This document shows, one piece after another, positions 1 through 10,024 of a DNA stretch of 34,246 bases. The stretch is taken from positions 1-34,246 of the forward strand of contig WKLE02001477.1 of assembly GCA_014885115.2 (NCBI GenBank). The letters run 5' to 3'. The notes beneath the pieces were generated by a model. It saw nothing but the letters and a program-made list of their open reading frames with translations. It had not been told where the DNA came from and ran no database searches. Numbering within the stretch: position 1 is the first letter of the stretch; every line of letters begins with the position of its first letter. The position numbers were made by a program, and so were the translations under genes. Source of the DNA: Asterionellopsis glacialis. Lineage: Eukaryota; Bacillariophyta; Plagiogrammaphyceae; Rhaphoneidales; Asterionellopsidaceae.

Positions 1-306
1 CCAAGAAGTCATTGCAATTTGAGGAATATCGTCAAAGATTAAACATATCAAAGTAATGTACCCTGGACGAATATCTAAACCGGCGCATATGCGGCTTTCA
101 ACGTAGTCAAACAGTGGGTCAACAAAGGTCGAGATGTCATATGCTACTTTTTCTGGAAGTCTTGATGTCATCAGATTTTTGTTGCTGTTTCGATAAAGTT
201 CGAATCTCCCACTTCCCCTGAATAAATTTTGCTGTGAATCTTCCTCTTCGTTTTCTGGTTCAGCGTCAATATCACAACTGTTGCAATGAGACCTTGCATA
301 CCTCAT
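1..306 (-). CDS. Unidentified protein, N-terminal fragment (runs off left edge)
   Basis: An open frame reads leftward from an ATG at 306 (context CACAATGAGG, favourable for eukaryotic initiation) without a stop to base 1, giving 102 residues. The start is polar and acidic (several Glu around residues 16-23). The last visible part, about residues 78-102, turns hydrophobic with an LDIRPGYITLICLIFDDIPQ segment, which suggests entry into a membrane-spanning region. I do not recognise the family. A second frame lies upstream on the same strand (to 341). It could be joined in frame by a 43-nt GT...AG gap, but that is very short for an intron, so the ATG at 306 is preferred. The codon pattern supports real coding, but the function is unknown. 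Confidence 0.55.
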   Translation of the reverse strand, partial: MRYARSHCNSCDIDAEPENEEEDSQQNLFRGSGRFELYRNSNKNLMTSRLPEKVAYDISTFVDPLFDYVESRICAGLDIRPGYITLICLIFDDIPQIAMTSW

Positions 307-1232
307 TGTGAATATAAAGTGAAAAAAGGATAGACACATGTCACCTTAAATTCTTGTCACCCAAACGAGAAGTGAGCAAAGTCGATTTGCTCCATTTACA
401 TGAGCCAGAGTTAGAATATAGGATAAAGTTCCAGTTACACAAAATATCAAAAAAGCAACTGTGAAATATTCGATACCTCGGTACTTTCATCCTCCTTATC
501 TTCATTATTGTGGTGGATTTCGGTGTAGTAGACCCAGTTAAAAATGAGATTTGTGTCACTTAGACACGACCGCATCAAATGAACAAATTTTTGTGCATCT
601 AACGCTTTTGATTACCTCCCCTCCCAAGGCCAGTAAAATTCATGTGTGCAGAAAAAAACTATCGTCATGATTACTGAAGTGGGAGCGCATTCATTCACTC
701 ATATATCTCCATCACTAGCAACAAACTACTTTTTTTGTAGACAGGTCGACACTACTTAGCATCAATCACGTTTTTGTTTGTGTCATCTTTCTTTTTTCGC
801 TCTCGTTAGAAACCTACACAACGAGCCAAAAGGTGTTCGCATTTTTCGAGGCTGGGATTGCAGATGTGACAATGCGAAGCATCGAACCCGAGACGTCACA
901 AGTCAGAAGAGACCCGAAGACGAACCATAACAGAAAAGAGCAGAAAATATAAGTATGTGTCTGTCGGCTGTCCTTTCTTCAACCCTAACTCTGTCGGTCA
1001 CGAGTAGTCCTGTTGTAATCTCTGATATAACCTAAATAATCGTTTTCCAAAAAAGAGATAAAACTGTACAATGCCAGGAATTTAGCATTTTTCAAATTTA
1101 CTCCATCGATGATCTCGCCAGATGAGATATTTTTCAAGAAGAAGAATTTAAAAACCTAGGTGAACAACTAGGTGAAAAGACGTCATTTTTATTGCGTCGA
1201 TCTGAAGGCGAAGCATTTTCAGTTCTGGCGGC
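307..1232. other. Intergenic region with divergent promoters
   Basis: No supportable gene is seen. The region separates the left-edge minus gene from the plus-strand glycosyltransferase-like gene and should hold both promoters. A CRE-type octamer GACGTCAC lies at 892-899, about 335 bp before the glycosyltransferase ATG. An A/T-rich AAAATATAAG stretch is near 945-954. The short minus frame at 341-559 has no protein-like character. Confidence 0.6.
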
Positions 1233-3935
1233 ATGGTTCCTTGTAAGGAGACAAAGACAATGTCCTTACAAAGTCCAGCGCCCAGTAAAGCTGATGAAAA
1301 TGGAAACGGTTCTCTTGCCAGGAGAAAAGTATTTCGCAATGAAACAGGCAGCAGTAGTAGACGTAGCGTCAGAGTAACACAATGCCGAATCATCCTGTTC
1401 GCAATCGTTTTTTTAAATTTTATCCTTTTGATCCTGATTCATTCCAAATACACTCCAACGCAGAAAGTTTATGATGCGTCCAGTTTCCCTTTGGATGATT
1501 CTTTCGGTTTACCGAGCAATGCAAGTGGAACGGGCTTATTCAAAACAACAATATCAAAAATTGATGGTGTTTTCACGTTAGTCGGAAAAGGCCCTTTTGT
1601 ACAATATAGTAAACCAAATCTTTGGGATGCATCTGTAACTTTGCCTGATTGGATGAAGCAATATATGAAATGGCATCAAGAACAAATGAAAACTTTAACT
1701 CCAGAAACGTTCAAATCTAAAAAGTTTTTGGTAATGAGCTGTTCTTCGTCGGATAAAAGTTGTGGCGGTGCTGCAGATAGATTACGATCTGTACCAGTAA
1801 TGATTTTGATTGCATCTCTAACTGAACGAATACTAATGATACGATGGCAACGACCTTGTAGATTGCAAGAGTTCTTGTTGCCACCCAAGGGTGGATTAGA
1901 TTGGCGTGTCCCGTCATGGATGGAATCGCACGTACCTCAAAAGCCATCTTTAAAGAGTATTTACCGTATTGAAAAATTTTGTAACAAGAGTGAGATCCAT
2001 ATTGTGCTGACTCGATATCAGTCCCATCACTATGGTGAAGAATTCTTCCTTGAACGACTGAATAATACCCTTTCTTATGGTGACATTTTCCATGATTTGT
2101 GGAGAGTTATGTTTACACCTGTCCCAGCGGTTGCTCAAATGATACAACAGTCTATGGACGACATGAACATCGAAGCTGGCAAGTACATTGCTGCTCATGT
2201 TCGTGGTCTGTATATTCACAACGATCGATCCGATAAAAAAATTGAAGCTCTTACTCGCAATGCCTTGGATTGTGCATCAAAACTTAGTGGAACTCATTCA
2301 AACATGACAATTTATTTTGCATCCGACACTAAACATGCTTCGATCTATGCTCGTGATTGGGAACAAAAAGTGGCAACTGATAATCACCATGTTGTTACCA
2401 TTGCACATGAAGACCATCCTCTTCATCTCGATAAGGCTACAGATTGGCAAAAAAGACTCCCCTCTGAATATTACGCAGCGTTTCGGGATATATATATTCT
2501 AGGTCAAAGTCAATGTGTATCATTTGGTCATGGCGGATATGGTGCTTGGGGGAGCATTTTAGGATATAATTGGAAGTGTAAGCACCAATATGTAAATCCA
2601 AAGTATAATTTGGCTGATATATTTGAACCATGTAAAGATATTCAAGGAGAAAAATATATAGATGATGATAGAACAATGAAGCATTTACTCCCGACGTTGG
2701 TATTGCCGATCAATTACACTAGCACAGAGGCAAATAATCATACCAGTGTTGATCCATTAACCCGAAGAGGAATCACCACCAAGATAACCGAGGATTGGAA
2801 TGTTACTAAAATTGCAACGACGTTGCCAAGATGGATGATAGAATACTTCCAGTGGCACAGGGATCAGCGTCGGTTGCTCACAGAAGAAAATTGGAGAAAT
2901 CACACGTACTTAGTTATGTTTTGTGGAGGGTTTCGTTGTGGAGGAACGGCAGATCGATTGGCACATGTACCAATTACGTTATTGATTGCAGCAATGACCA
3001 AACGTATCTTGTTTATTCACTGGACAAGTCCATGTAGCTTGGAAGAATTCTTAGTCCCTCCTGTCGTTGATATAGACTCAAAAGCTAAGCATGATAAAAT
3101 CGTTGGAATTGATTGGCGACTTCCACCATTTATGAGCTCAATGCTCAACACCATTATTTCACAAAAAAGCGCTCAATTTATTTACAGCAATTCCAAGAAC
3201 AGGGAGGACATTATTGTTGTGTCTACAGCGCAGCCCATCGATCATGGAAGATCATTTTTTAACAACACACTTTTGGAGGATTCTTTTTCATCCTTCGGAT
3301 ATGTTGAGAATGTTACTGAATATGAATCGTTTTATAGCGAAATGTTCCATGCGCTTTTTACGCCATCTTCACCGGTAGCCAAAGCAATTGCCAACAAAAG
3401 TGCGGAACTGGGATTAGTCGCCGGAAACTATACTGCAGCTCATCTTCGTGCCTTATTTGCGAGGAAGGATCGACCTTTTCGTCAAACTGAAAAATTGACG
3501 ACCAATGCTTTGAATTGTGCATCGAATCTTCAACCAGGTGTGCCAATTTATTTTGCATCTGATACCAAAGTTGCCTTGGATGTTGCACAAGAATATGCTC
3601 GAAATTACTCGAGGCCCATAGTAGTATGGGCTCGTGATGCAGAGCCACTTCATTTGGGGTTTGCTTCATCTCGAAATCCTTCAGATTACTATGAAACTTT
3701 TATGGATCTATATCTATTAGCCCAAGGCAATTGTATTGCTTATAGCAATGGTGGCTTTGCGTGGTGGGCCAGTTTAATCCGACAAAATAATAACAATTCT
3801 CAGTCCTCTTCGCCATCATGCACGGTGCAACACTTTCGACAAAGACAAATACAAGAATGTATATGGACCGACAACAATGGACCACCTCCGAAGCTAGGGA
3901 GATGGTACAGACTTTCAAACGCTATTCCGGGCTGA
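1233..3935 (+). CDS. Type II membrane glycosyltransferase-like protein with two tandem catalytic-type domains
   Basis: Single uninterrupted frame of 900 residues. A short basic cytosolic tail is followed by one hydrophobic segment at about 52-69, then a lumenal part rich in N-glycosylation sequons: the layout of a Golgi type II enzyme. The lumenal part is an internal duplication, with repeat 1 at about 133-470 and repeat 2 at about 525-870. Each repeat carries, in order, LPxWM, a CGGxADRL motif, a P-C-x-LEEFL/LQEFL-x-PP stretch, DWR, an HxR motif (AAHVRGLY / AAHLRALF), IYFASDTK, and a C-terminal glycine/tryptophan patch. CGG-x-(A/G)DRL plus HxR recalls fucosyltransferase-fold enzymes (NodZ/FUT8/POFUT-like); this is inference, and donor and acceptor are unknown. 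An in-frame ATG at 1260 (MSLQ) is an alternative start. The stop lies only about 10 bp before a transposon-like element. Confidence 0.85.
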   Translation: MVPCKETKTMSLQSPAPSKADENGNGSLARRKVFRNETGSSSRRSVRVTQCRIILFAIVFLNFILLILIHSKYTPTQKVYDASSFPLDDSFGLPSNASGTGLFKTTISKIDGVFTLVGKGPFVQYSKPNLWDASVTLPDWMKQYMKWHQEQMKTLTPETFKSKKFLVMSCSSSDKSCGGAADRLRSVPVMILIASLTERILMIRWQRPCRLQEFLLPPKGGLDWRVPSWMESHVPQKPSLKSIYRIEKFCNKSEIHIVLTRYQSHHYGEEFFLERLNNTLSYGDIFHDLWRVMFTPVPAVAQMIQQSMDDMNIEAGKYIAAHVRGLYIHNDRSDKKIEALTRNALDCASKLSGTHSNMTIYFASDTKHASIYARDWEQKVATDNHHVVTIAHEDHPLHLDKATDWQKRLPSEYYAAFRDIYILGQSQCVSFGHGGYGAWGSILGYNWKCKHQYVNPKYNLADIFEPCKDIQGEKYIDDDRTMKHLLPTLVLPINYTSTEANNHTSVDPLTRRGITTKITEDWNVTKIATTLPRWMIEYFQWHRDQRRLLTEENWRNHTYLVMFCGGFRCGGTADRLAHVPITLLIAAMTKRILFIHWTSPCSLEEFLVPPVVDIDSKAKHDKIVGIDWRLPPFMSSMLNTIISQKSAQFIYSNSKNREDIIVVSTAQPIDHGRSFFNNTLLEDSFSSFGYVENVTEYESFYSEMFHALFTPSSPVAKAIANKSAELGLVAGNYTAAHLRALFARKDRPFRQTEKLTTNALNCASNLQPGVPIYFASDTKVALDVAQEYARNYSRPIVVWARDAEPLHLGFASSRNPSDYYETFMDLYLLAQGNCIAYSNGGFAWWASLIRQNNNNSQSSSPSCTVQHFRQRQIQECIWTDNNGPPPKLGRWYRLSNAIPG

Positions 3936-3943
3936 GAGTAATA

Positions 3944-4586
3944 TACGAGCTCCGACTAGCGCAGACTCTGATCCCCCCCCTCTTGGCTCTTGACTGGTCT
4001 TGGCTGGATCACGCGCACATTTTGGCGGAAAGTTGCTGTCCTCTACTGTGGTAACAATGACGTTCACTTTACCGCTGGCCGCCGGCTCATTCTTTCCTAA
4101 GACAACAATTTTCTTTCCGTTCCTAAGATGACAATCTTCGTAAGACAATAAGTCACTAGTGGGATGTATTTAGTGTGACTTTTTATATATGTAATTGGTT
4201 GATTGTTGATTATCATTGATCTGGAACATTCCCCTAGTGTTGCTACGTGATGTGATGTTCTATCTCGCCCAACACTTTTGCAAAGGGTTAAATCTGCATT
4301 TCTGTTGATGTTTGGTAGTCTTGCGGACAATAATTGTATCCGTCCCTTCTAAGATGACAATAAGCGATCTATTCTAAGGCAGATTGTTAGGTTTTTGGCC
4401 ATGGCGGCGGTGCCATTTGGTCGACCAGTTTGAATTTCCTGATTTTCCCGCCGTAGAATACTGTCACTTTGACATTTGAAAATAGGTCATGAGCTCACTT
4501 TTGTGTGGAGTTTCTCGCGTAAAATTTTTTTGTGTTGAAATGCACGAGAAGGGGGGGTGCAGAATCTGCGCAAGTCGGAGCTCGTA
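3944..4586. mobile_element. Non-autonomous DNA transposon-like element with terminal inverted repeats
   Basis: Bases 3946-3980 and the reverse complement of 4550-4584 match at 30 of 35 positions, both beginning CGAGCTCCGACT and running into a C7-8 tract. Both ends are flanked by TA (3944-3945 and 4585-4586), which fits a TA target-site duplication as made by Tc1/mariner-type transposases. The ~639 bp interior has no credible reading frame, so it looks like a MITE or internally deleted copy. Inside, a short motif TAAGAYRACAAT recurs about four times (4097-4110, 4123-4135, near 4140 and 4349-4361). The element starts about ten bases after the stop of the upstream gene and so lies in its 3' UTR. 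Confidence 0.7.
4123..4361 (+). repeat. Repeated 13-mer CTAAGATGACAAT within the TIR element
   Basis: CTAAGATGACAAT is present exactly at 4123-4135 and 4349-4361. Near copies are CCTAAGACAACAAT at 4097-4110 and GTAAGACAATAAG just after 4139. Such subterminal motifs are often transposase-binding sites in TIR elements; that role is inferred here. Confidence 0.5.
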
Positions 4587-4871
4587 CATCATGCGCTAGG
4601 CTACAATTTCAGTGGCACGCTCTGACAAAGAATTCAATGTATGCTCAAGTTGATAAAATGTAGACTCGGGTGATTATTTTTGTGTGTCCATTACATTCAG
4701 GTCCTGTTCAATCATATCAACAAAGGACGATGGCCAAGACATTATTCGTCTCCTGAGGGCGACTCTATACGTTACAAGTTCCCTCATCCTCGTCATGTTC
4801 GTTAGATAATCCAAACAATTATACCATCTCTAAATACTAAGAGGATAGGCTATTCATGTTTCCATATTTCC

Positions 4872-6534
4872 TTAAAATTTAGATGCTCCATGTATCCAAC
4901 GCCTAGAAGCAGCATTTGCTTCACGTATCAATACTCCAATGTCCATATGCACACTTCCTTGACAATAATCTTCATTGTCCAGAGGATCTAAAAATACCTT
5001 TGCCAAATCTAGTAATCCAGAATAAAATATGGTCAAAATACCAACAGAGAGAATGCAACCTAGTGGACCCAAGGTACCGTATCTAGCGTGTAGAGAAGAA
5101 GATCGATGAGTCAGCGCTTTAACTTAGTCCCGTTTATTAGGGAAAAACTGATAGACAATCGAAGAATATTCGGAAATAAACTCTTAATGCAACGGTCAGG
5201 CAATGCAATAATGTGGGTACTTACTGTGCAAAAGGTGCAGTAAAGACAAGTGTATCAACTAAAACTTGTACAAAGTGTGCATAGGCGAGTGGCATGCGAC
5301 CATCCAATTTGTCACCAATTGATCCAACTGTACCACGTAGCGTGCATAACTTGTCTAATAACAAATGCTCTAATCCTGCATTCCCTACCAATGTACCCTC
5401 TCGTAAGCCCTTTTGACAATCCATCACAATCCATTCTAAAAATACTAAATGTTTCATAGTTTTTGGTAATTCGACCAATCTATCCAAAGTATATTTCTCT
5501 TGTCTAGATATGATATCACGTTGTACCATGTGATGCAATCCCCGGTTAGTCAGTAACAGACGGAATCGACGTGCATTTGACGCCCACATCAATATGTGAT
5601 ATGCCTTGAGATTGGAACTAATCTTTTCGCAAAGTTGTAAAGCTTCTGGTGTATGATGTGAATTATTTATGTGTTGGTGTAGATCATCAACCCGATTCTT
5701 ACGCGAGCTCTTTTTCTTCACTGGACTTCGAGCAGCATGAGTTGCAACTAATAAGTTGATATCATTGAGACGTCCTTGGATCTTTCGCCCTATATCATAA
5801 AAGTCTCTCCATAATCCATAAGCTTGCCCTACAAAAAATGTTAAAAGGAAAGTCGAAAAACTAATCAACAAACTCCATACCTTCTCCAGCACCTTGAGTT
5901 GTGACACAAGAGGATGGTTTTGCTCAGTAGGTAATGCCATTAAGATTGATCTAATACTAGGGGCACTTCCGGGTTGTTGTGATATTTTGCCTAATATCAA
6001 GCATACCACTGCTGCCCAAATCATGTTCATAATTGCACCTTTCGAACTATTGTATAATACAGTTCCATACCAACAACGCCATAACCATAAAGGTTCAGGT
6101 TTGAATCGTCGTATGATAGGCCCACCACTTGAGCCTAAAATTTGATCCAAAACATTTTCGACATCTTCATCGGTCACAATTTGTTCTAATTCGTCTATAG
6201 TTGGGACAGAATTCATCAAGTTGTCGGTCCTCTCCCATGGTTCTTTTTTTTTCTTACTACGTTTCTTCTTTTCTTTTGCTTTGACAATTTCATTTGGAGA
6301 AGTTGTTAAACTTTTTGGAGATGTGACAGTCATTTCACCAGCACCACTACCACCCCCTCTATGGTGGCGTTGCATTTGAGACATTTTTTGCAATGTTTGA
6401 AATTTATATGGCGGTGGTGGAGGGGACCGACCAAGTGTAGGTTTTACGACGCAACTCAGCATCAACGAAACACAAAGAATTTTTACTGGTGTCATCGTCG
6501 CCACAATTTTTTTTCCTGGTCTTTGCCTCGTCAT
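4872..6534 (-). CDS. Bestrophin-family anion channel (two exons)
   Basis: Exons 6534-5225 and 5082-4872, joined across a 142-bp intron (donor GTAAGT, acceptor CTAG), give 506 residues. The core fits the bestrophin/RFP-TM family: a first membrane segment after WRCWYGTVLY, a second membrane segment (LLISFSTFLLTFFVGQAYGLW), a long helical middle, then a hydrophobic pair spanning the splice (FVQVLVDTLVFTAPFAQ, then GPLGCILSVGILTIFYSGL), and LDPLDNED before the C-terminus. Family members conduct chloride or bicarbonate; algal bestrophins serve the carbon-concentrating mechanism in or near thylakoids. A hydrophobic leader lies near residues 14-35, and an in-frame ATG at 6495 would start right at it. 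I see no clear diatom plastid ASAF-type motif, so location is open. A Lys-rich linker lies near residues 87-95. CRE-like hexamers lie upstream of its start. Confidence 0.85.
5083..5224 (-). other. Intron of the bestrophin gene
   Basis: Donor GTAAGT begins at 5224 and acceptor AG ends at 5083. Splicing restores a Gln codon (CA|A) and continues the family-conserved membrane helix into exon 2. Confidence 0.8.
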
Positions 6535-7566
6535 AGTCACTGCCTGTCACAACAGAATCACGTTCTTACTCTTGTCTCGTGTGATATCGACTTCTTGCTT
6601 GGATGTTTCTCTAGAGCCGATGAAGATCTTTCTCACTGCATTGAAACACAAAATCGGATGAGAAAGATACTCTTTCTTTCTATGCCATCTGCCGCGTGTT
6701 GAATTTGTGGGTCCAGAGCTATCTCTTCTGATAGAAGTGACGAAATTCTCGCGTCACACCAGGTCTTGTGACGTGGTTATGACGACGCTTTTCGTGAAAA
6801 CAAACCTTTTTATATATATTATATACCAGGTTCACAGGTACCAGGTAACTTCTATACCAATTTGTTTCGTAGGAACAACAACAGACGAATCAATCTATTG
6901 TTCTTTTTATCATCAGGATGACATCATCAAAAAAGACGTCAGGGAACAATCGCACCAATCAAAATTGGTACACACACATCTATCCTGGATCGTTCGGGTT
7001 TTGAGAAATTGTTGTTCTGACTTTCTGTATGTGTGTGACTTTCTGTATTGTACGTACAGGTACGGTAGGAGGTTACTTGTTTGCTCCCCAAAACGAGAAC
7101 CAGCAGTTTAGTCTCTCCTGAATACTGCAAATAAAATATAAGACAAAAACACTTCGCATTCCATTCATTTGTGTGAAAAAGGTAGGTGATGTATTGTAGA
7201 TATTTGTTTTCCACAAACAAACGATGGGGAGACCAGGCTTCTGTCAAAAAAGAATTAGAAGAGAAACTAAACATAGCAAATTCCTGACTTCACACCTTTA
7301 GAGACTAAATCATTCCACAAAATATTTACTATTGTTACAAACATGGTATCATACTTTAACAACATGTGTTATGAAGATATAACTTGTTGCAAAAATCTTG
7401 TATTGATAATTAGCCGCAGCTTTTTCTTTTTAATAACTCTTTTTCATTCTCTCTCTTTCTCATGAATATTTTAGAAACGACAGTACAGTCAGTACAGTGT
7501 GTATTAAAGACTACGTATTCATGTGGTAAAGATCGTCATGGTACCATTGGATACAACCATCACAAA
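6535..7566. other. Intergenic region, bestrophin upstream region and 3' flank of the Sec14-like gene
   Basis: No supportable gene. Frames read here depend on non-ATG starts and have no protein-like composition. The bestrophin-proximal part holds CRE-like hexamers (see the separate entry), a TATATATATT run at 6811-6820 and a TACCAGGTA site at 6839-6847. From 7120 to 7560 the DNA is A/T-rich without recognisable structure. Confidence 0.6.
6751..6942 (-). promoter_or_regulatory. Cluster of CRE/CO2-cAMP-type hexamers upstream of bestrophin
   Basis: Read on the minus strand toward the bestrophin start at 6534, the region holds TGACGC (6756-6751), ACGTCA (6774-6769) and TGACGT (6941-6936). These are the three hexamer types described as CO2-cAMP-responsive elements in diatom carbonic anhydrase promoters. 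They lie about 220-410 bp upstream of the ATG. Hexamers are short, so only their combination is suggestive. Confidence 0.35.
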
Positions 7567-10024
7567 TTAGGCCATTGCGATAGATTCACAAACAATTAAA
7601 AAGTATCCGTCTGTACCAAGTGACTTTCCCTCCAAACGAATTTTACCATGACCAGGTAGAGATGACATCAATTCAATGCTATAGGGACCGCTATTGTCAT
7701 TGTTGCCTTTCCTCTTCTTCCTAAAGGACGGGGAACGTTGCACATTGCTTATGTGCTCAGTTACACTACCATCGGCATCACTACTTACTTCAACTTCTTC
7801 GAGTAACGAATCATCATGATATATAGCAAATGTGGCACCCATGGCGCAATTTGTATAAACCGTCAACGTGAAATTTTCCCCATTGGAGTTTTTCTTTCCG
7901 TCTAATTCGAATTCATATTTCGACTTTTTGTTCTTACGAATGTGCATTAAATCTGTAAACCTGATTCTTGGTTTCGATGCGTTATCAGGATCTACTCCAA
8001 CATTTTCTAACAAAGTCGATAAGGATGGTGATGTACCGTCATAGTCACTAGGGATGTCTTTCGTCTCAATGATTTCCGCGATTCTCTTCTTTCCTTCCTT
8101 GGCATTAGAATAAATCTCAACCTTGCTTGCTGTCCTAGGATCAATAAACTTTTTCACCAATGACCATGCAAATGAAAAAATACCAGGTGCGTTTATTATC
8201 ACAAGACAATGCAATGTCTGTACCGGAAATAAAAACATGGTGAAGTTAGTAAAAGGTCGGGAAAAGTAGAAAGTTATGCCCACAAAATAAAACTGAGCGA
8301 TCCATTGTTTTGGTTTGAACGACCCAGTTCTTACCTCGGGAAAGCACGTAGTGATGTGACCAGATATCTTTACAACCTCAATTGCAGTGTCTGTAATTTG
8401 AGCTCTACTGAAACCTTTCAAATCCATGATTTGTACACATTCACATCTTTTTGGGGCGTAAGAAATAATTTGGGGTCATAACAGCAATAACAACAATCAT
8501 TGGCATCAATTATGTAAGACAACGAAAGCAAAAACCAAATATTCCAGACCCGAACATTCAAGAAAGCATAGTCACAAGCTTCCTTGTTAGGACTGTGCAA
8601 CAACGACAACAGCAACATCTTACAGAAACATACCTGACAAAGTCGGGATTTGACGCTTTTCCTTGGGCTAATTGAAGTGGCAAAACATGCATGTATTGAT
8701 TCCAAAAGTACGCATAAACTTGTTTCATAGTAATGATGCAACGGACAGCATTGGCATCTAATTGTCCAGCTTTCAAATATGCAACAGGACAACCGTTTTT
8801 GGCATTTCCATGATAAACGAATGGATACATTCGTGAAAATAATGCTAATGAAACACCCATGGCTTCTTCCACATCTGTAGGTAGACATACACGTACGCGG
8901 GCACGTGACATGGATAGCACGGGAGGGAAAATAATCAGTCTATATGAATTGACAAAACGAAATAGAACTAAAAATAAAAGACGTTGCAAACAAGATCAGC
9001 CATAAATGATAAAATACAACTTACCTGGATAAAAACCTGTTTTTTGGGCAACTTTCCATATATCTTTGCCCTGATCTAATAATTCAAAGACTTGTCCAGG
9101 TTCATATTTACGTGCACGTAAAAATCGACACAATGCGTACGCTTCTTCTTCTACATCCCTATCCACAAATTGGTACACAATTTCTTGATAAACCGGGTCA
9201 CGTCTTTGAAGTTCCTTACGAAAGATTTGAATTTTTTCCAATTCTTGTGTATCCAGTTGTCCAGGAAAACCACGTTCTGCCAACACAACACCGGGTGTTT
9301 CTAATTCTTTCCGTATCGCCATGGTACTGCGTCGTGCTTGTCGTAATTCACCTGCTTGATATCGTTTTGATTTTTCACGGATTAATTTTGAAGTTTTTTC
9401 AAACTGTTGTTTCGTTTCTTCATCGATCGATGGTATAGCTAAATCTGAAATTAATTTCTCTTTAGATACGTTCTCCTTAATTTCATCATCGAGATTGTCA
9501 TCATCGTTTTCATAATCAGAAGCAGCATAACCACCCTCATCAGATCGACACAAGGAACGTGGCCGTTCCATAGATACGTTAGGACTTGGTGGGACCTTTG
9601 TACTTACGATAGGCGGATATAGCGATACACGGTCATATTCTTCTGCATCAAAATAAATTGATTTGGCACTTGCAAAGGATGCAGGTGAGGAGGCACGTCC
9701 AACATTTGTATTCTCAGAGGGTGTTGTCATTTGAGGTGGTAGCGATGTAGGTACATCGGATACAAAATTCACACCCTGCCATTCTTCATCGTTTCCTTCA
9801 AATGCGTCGATAAATTCTAATGAATCATCATCATAATCATCATTGCTTTTACCATTGTTTGAAAATGATACCAATTTTTGATTATTTTCTACAGGAAGTT
9901 GTCGATCTTGTGATTTTTGTGGGGTTGCTAGACTGGGTGGTGGAATGGAGGTATCGATTGTATCATTGGCAGCCGTACATCCGCACAAGAATGGTGCACA
10001 TCCACCACCACCACGCTGGGACAT
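7567..10024 (-). CDS. Sec14-like CRAL-TRIO lipid-transfer protein with GOLD-like C-terminus (four exons)
   Basis: Exons 10024-9025, 8874-8634, 8446-8335 and 8217-7567 (introns 150, 187 and 117 bp) give 667 residues. The first ATG in frame is at 10024 (MSQRGGGGCAPFLCGC); the open frame further upstream has no ATG. Residues 1-230 are acidic, low-complexity and probably disordered, with N-terminal cysteines that could be lipidated. A helical Lys/Arg/Glu region and a CRAL-TRIO-N segment follow (ALCRFLRARKYEPGQVFELL, about 297-316). The CRAL-TRIO fold runs about 335-490, with FVYHGNAKNGCPVAY, NPDFVR, MDLKGFS and LVIINAPGIFSFAW-x-x-VKKFIDPRT. The last 150 residues look like a GOLD-type beta sandwich. 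Sec14 proteins bind and exchange phosphoinositide precursors at membranes; the ligand here is unknown. All three splices restore family-conserved text, notably FYP-D-VEEAMG and FPE-TLHCLVI. Confidence 0.88.
8218..8334 (-). other. Frame-preserving stopless intron of the Sec14-like gene
   Basis: Donor GAG|GTAAGA starts at 8334 and acceptor TACAG ends at 8218. A perfect TACTAAC branch point lies at 8251-8245. The length is 117 nt, an exact multiple of three with no stop, so retention would insert 39 residues in the CRAL-TRIO domain. Confidence 0.75.

Noticed and set aside
341..559. Minus frame just upstream of the left-edge gene, joinable by a 43-nt gap
   Set aside because: The gap is too short for a normal intron and the frame looks non-coding; the ATG at 306 is sufficient.
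840..905. tRNA B-box-like GGGTTCGATGC on the minus strand near 880
   Set aside because: No matching A box, acceptor stem or cloverleaf could be drawn around it.
3818..4330. Small frames on both strands at the end of the glycosyltransferase gene and inside the TIR element
   Set aside because: Shadows of the coding sequence or reads through the inverted repeat; none resembles a transposase.
6707..7111. 134-residue plus frame upstream of bestrophin
   Set aside because: It starts with GTG, crosses promoter-like DNA and TATA runs, and has no protein-like pattern.
8558..8989. 143-residue minus frame as a separate gene
   Set aside because: It is exon 2 of the Sec14-like gene plus intron read-through on both sides.
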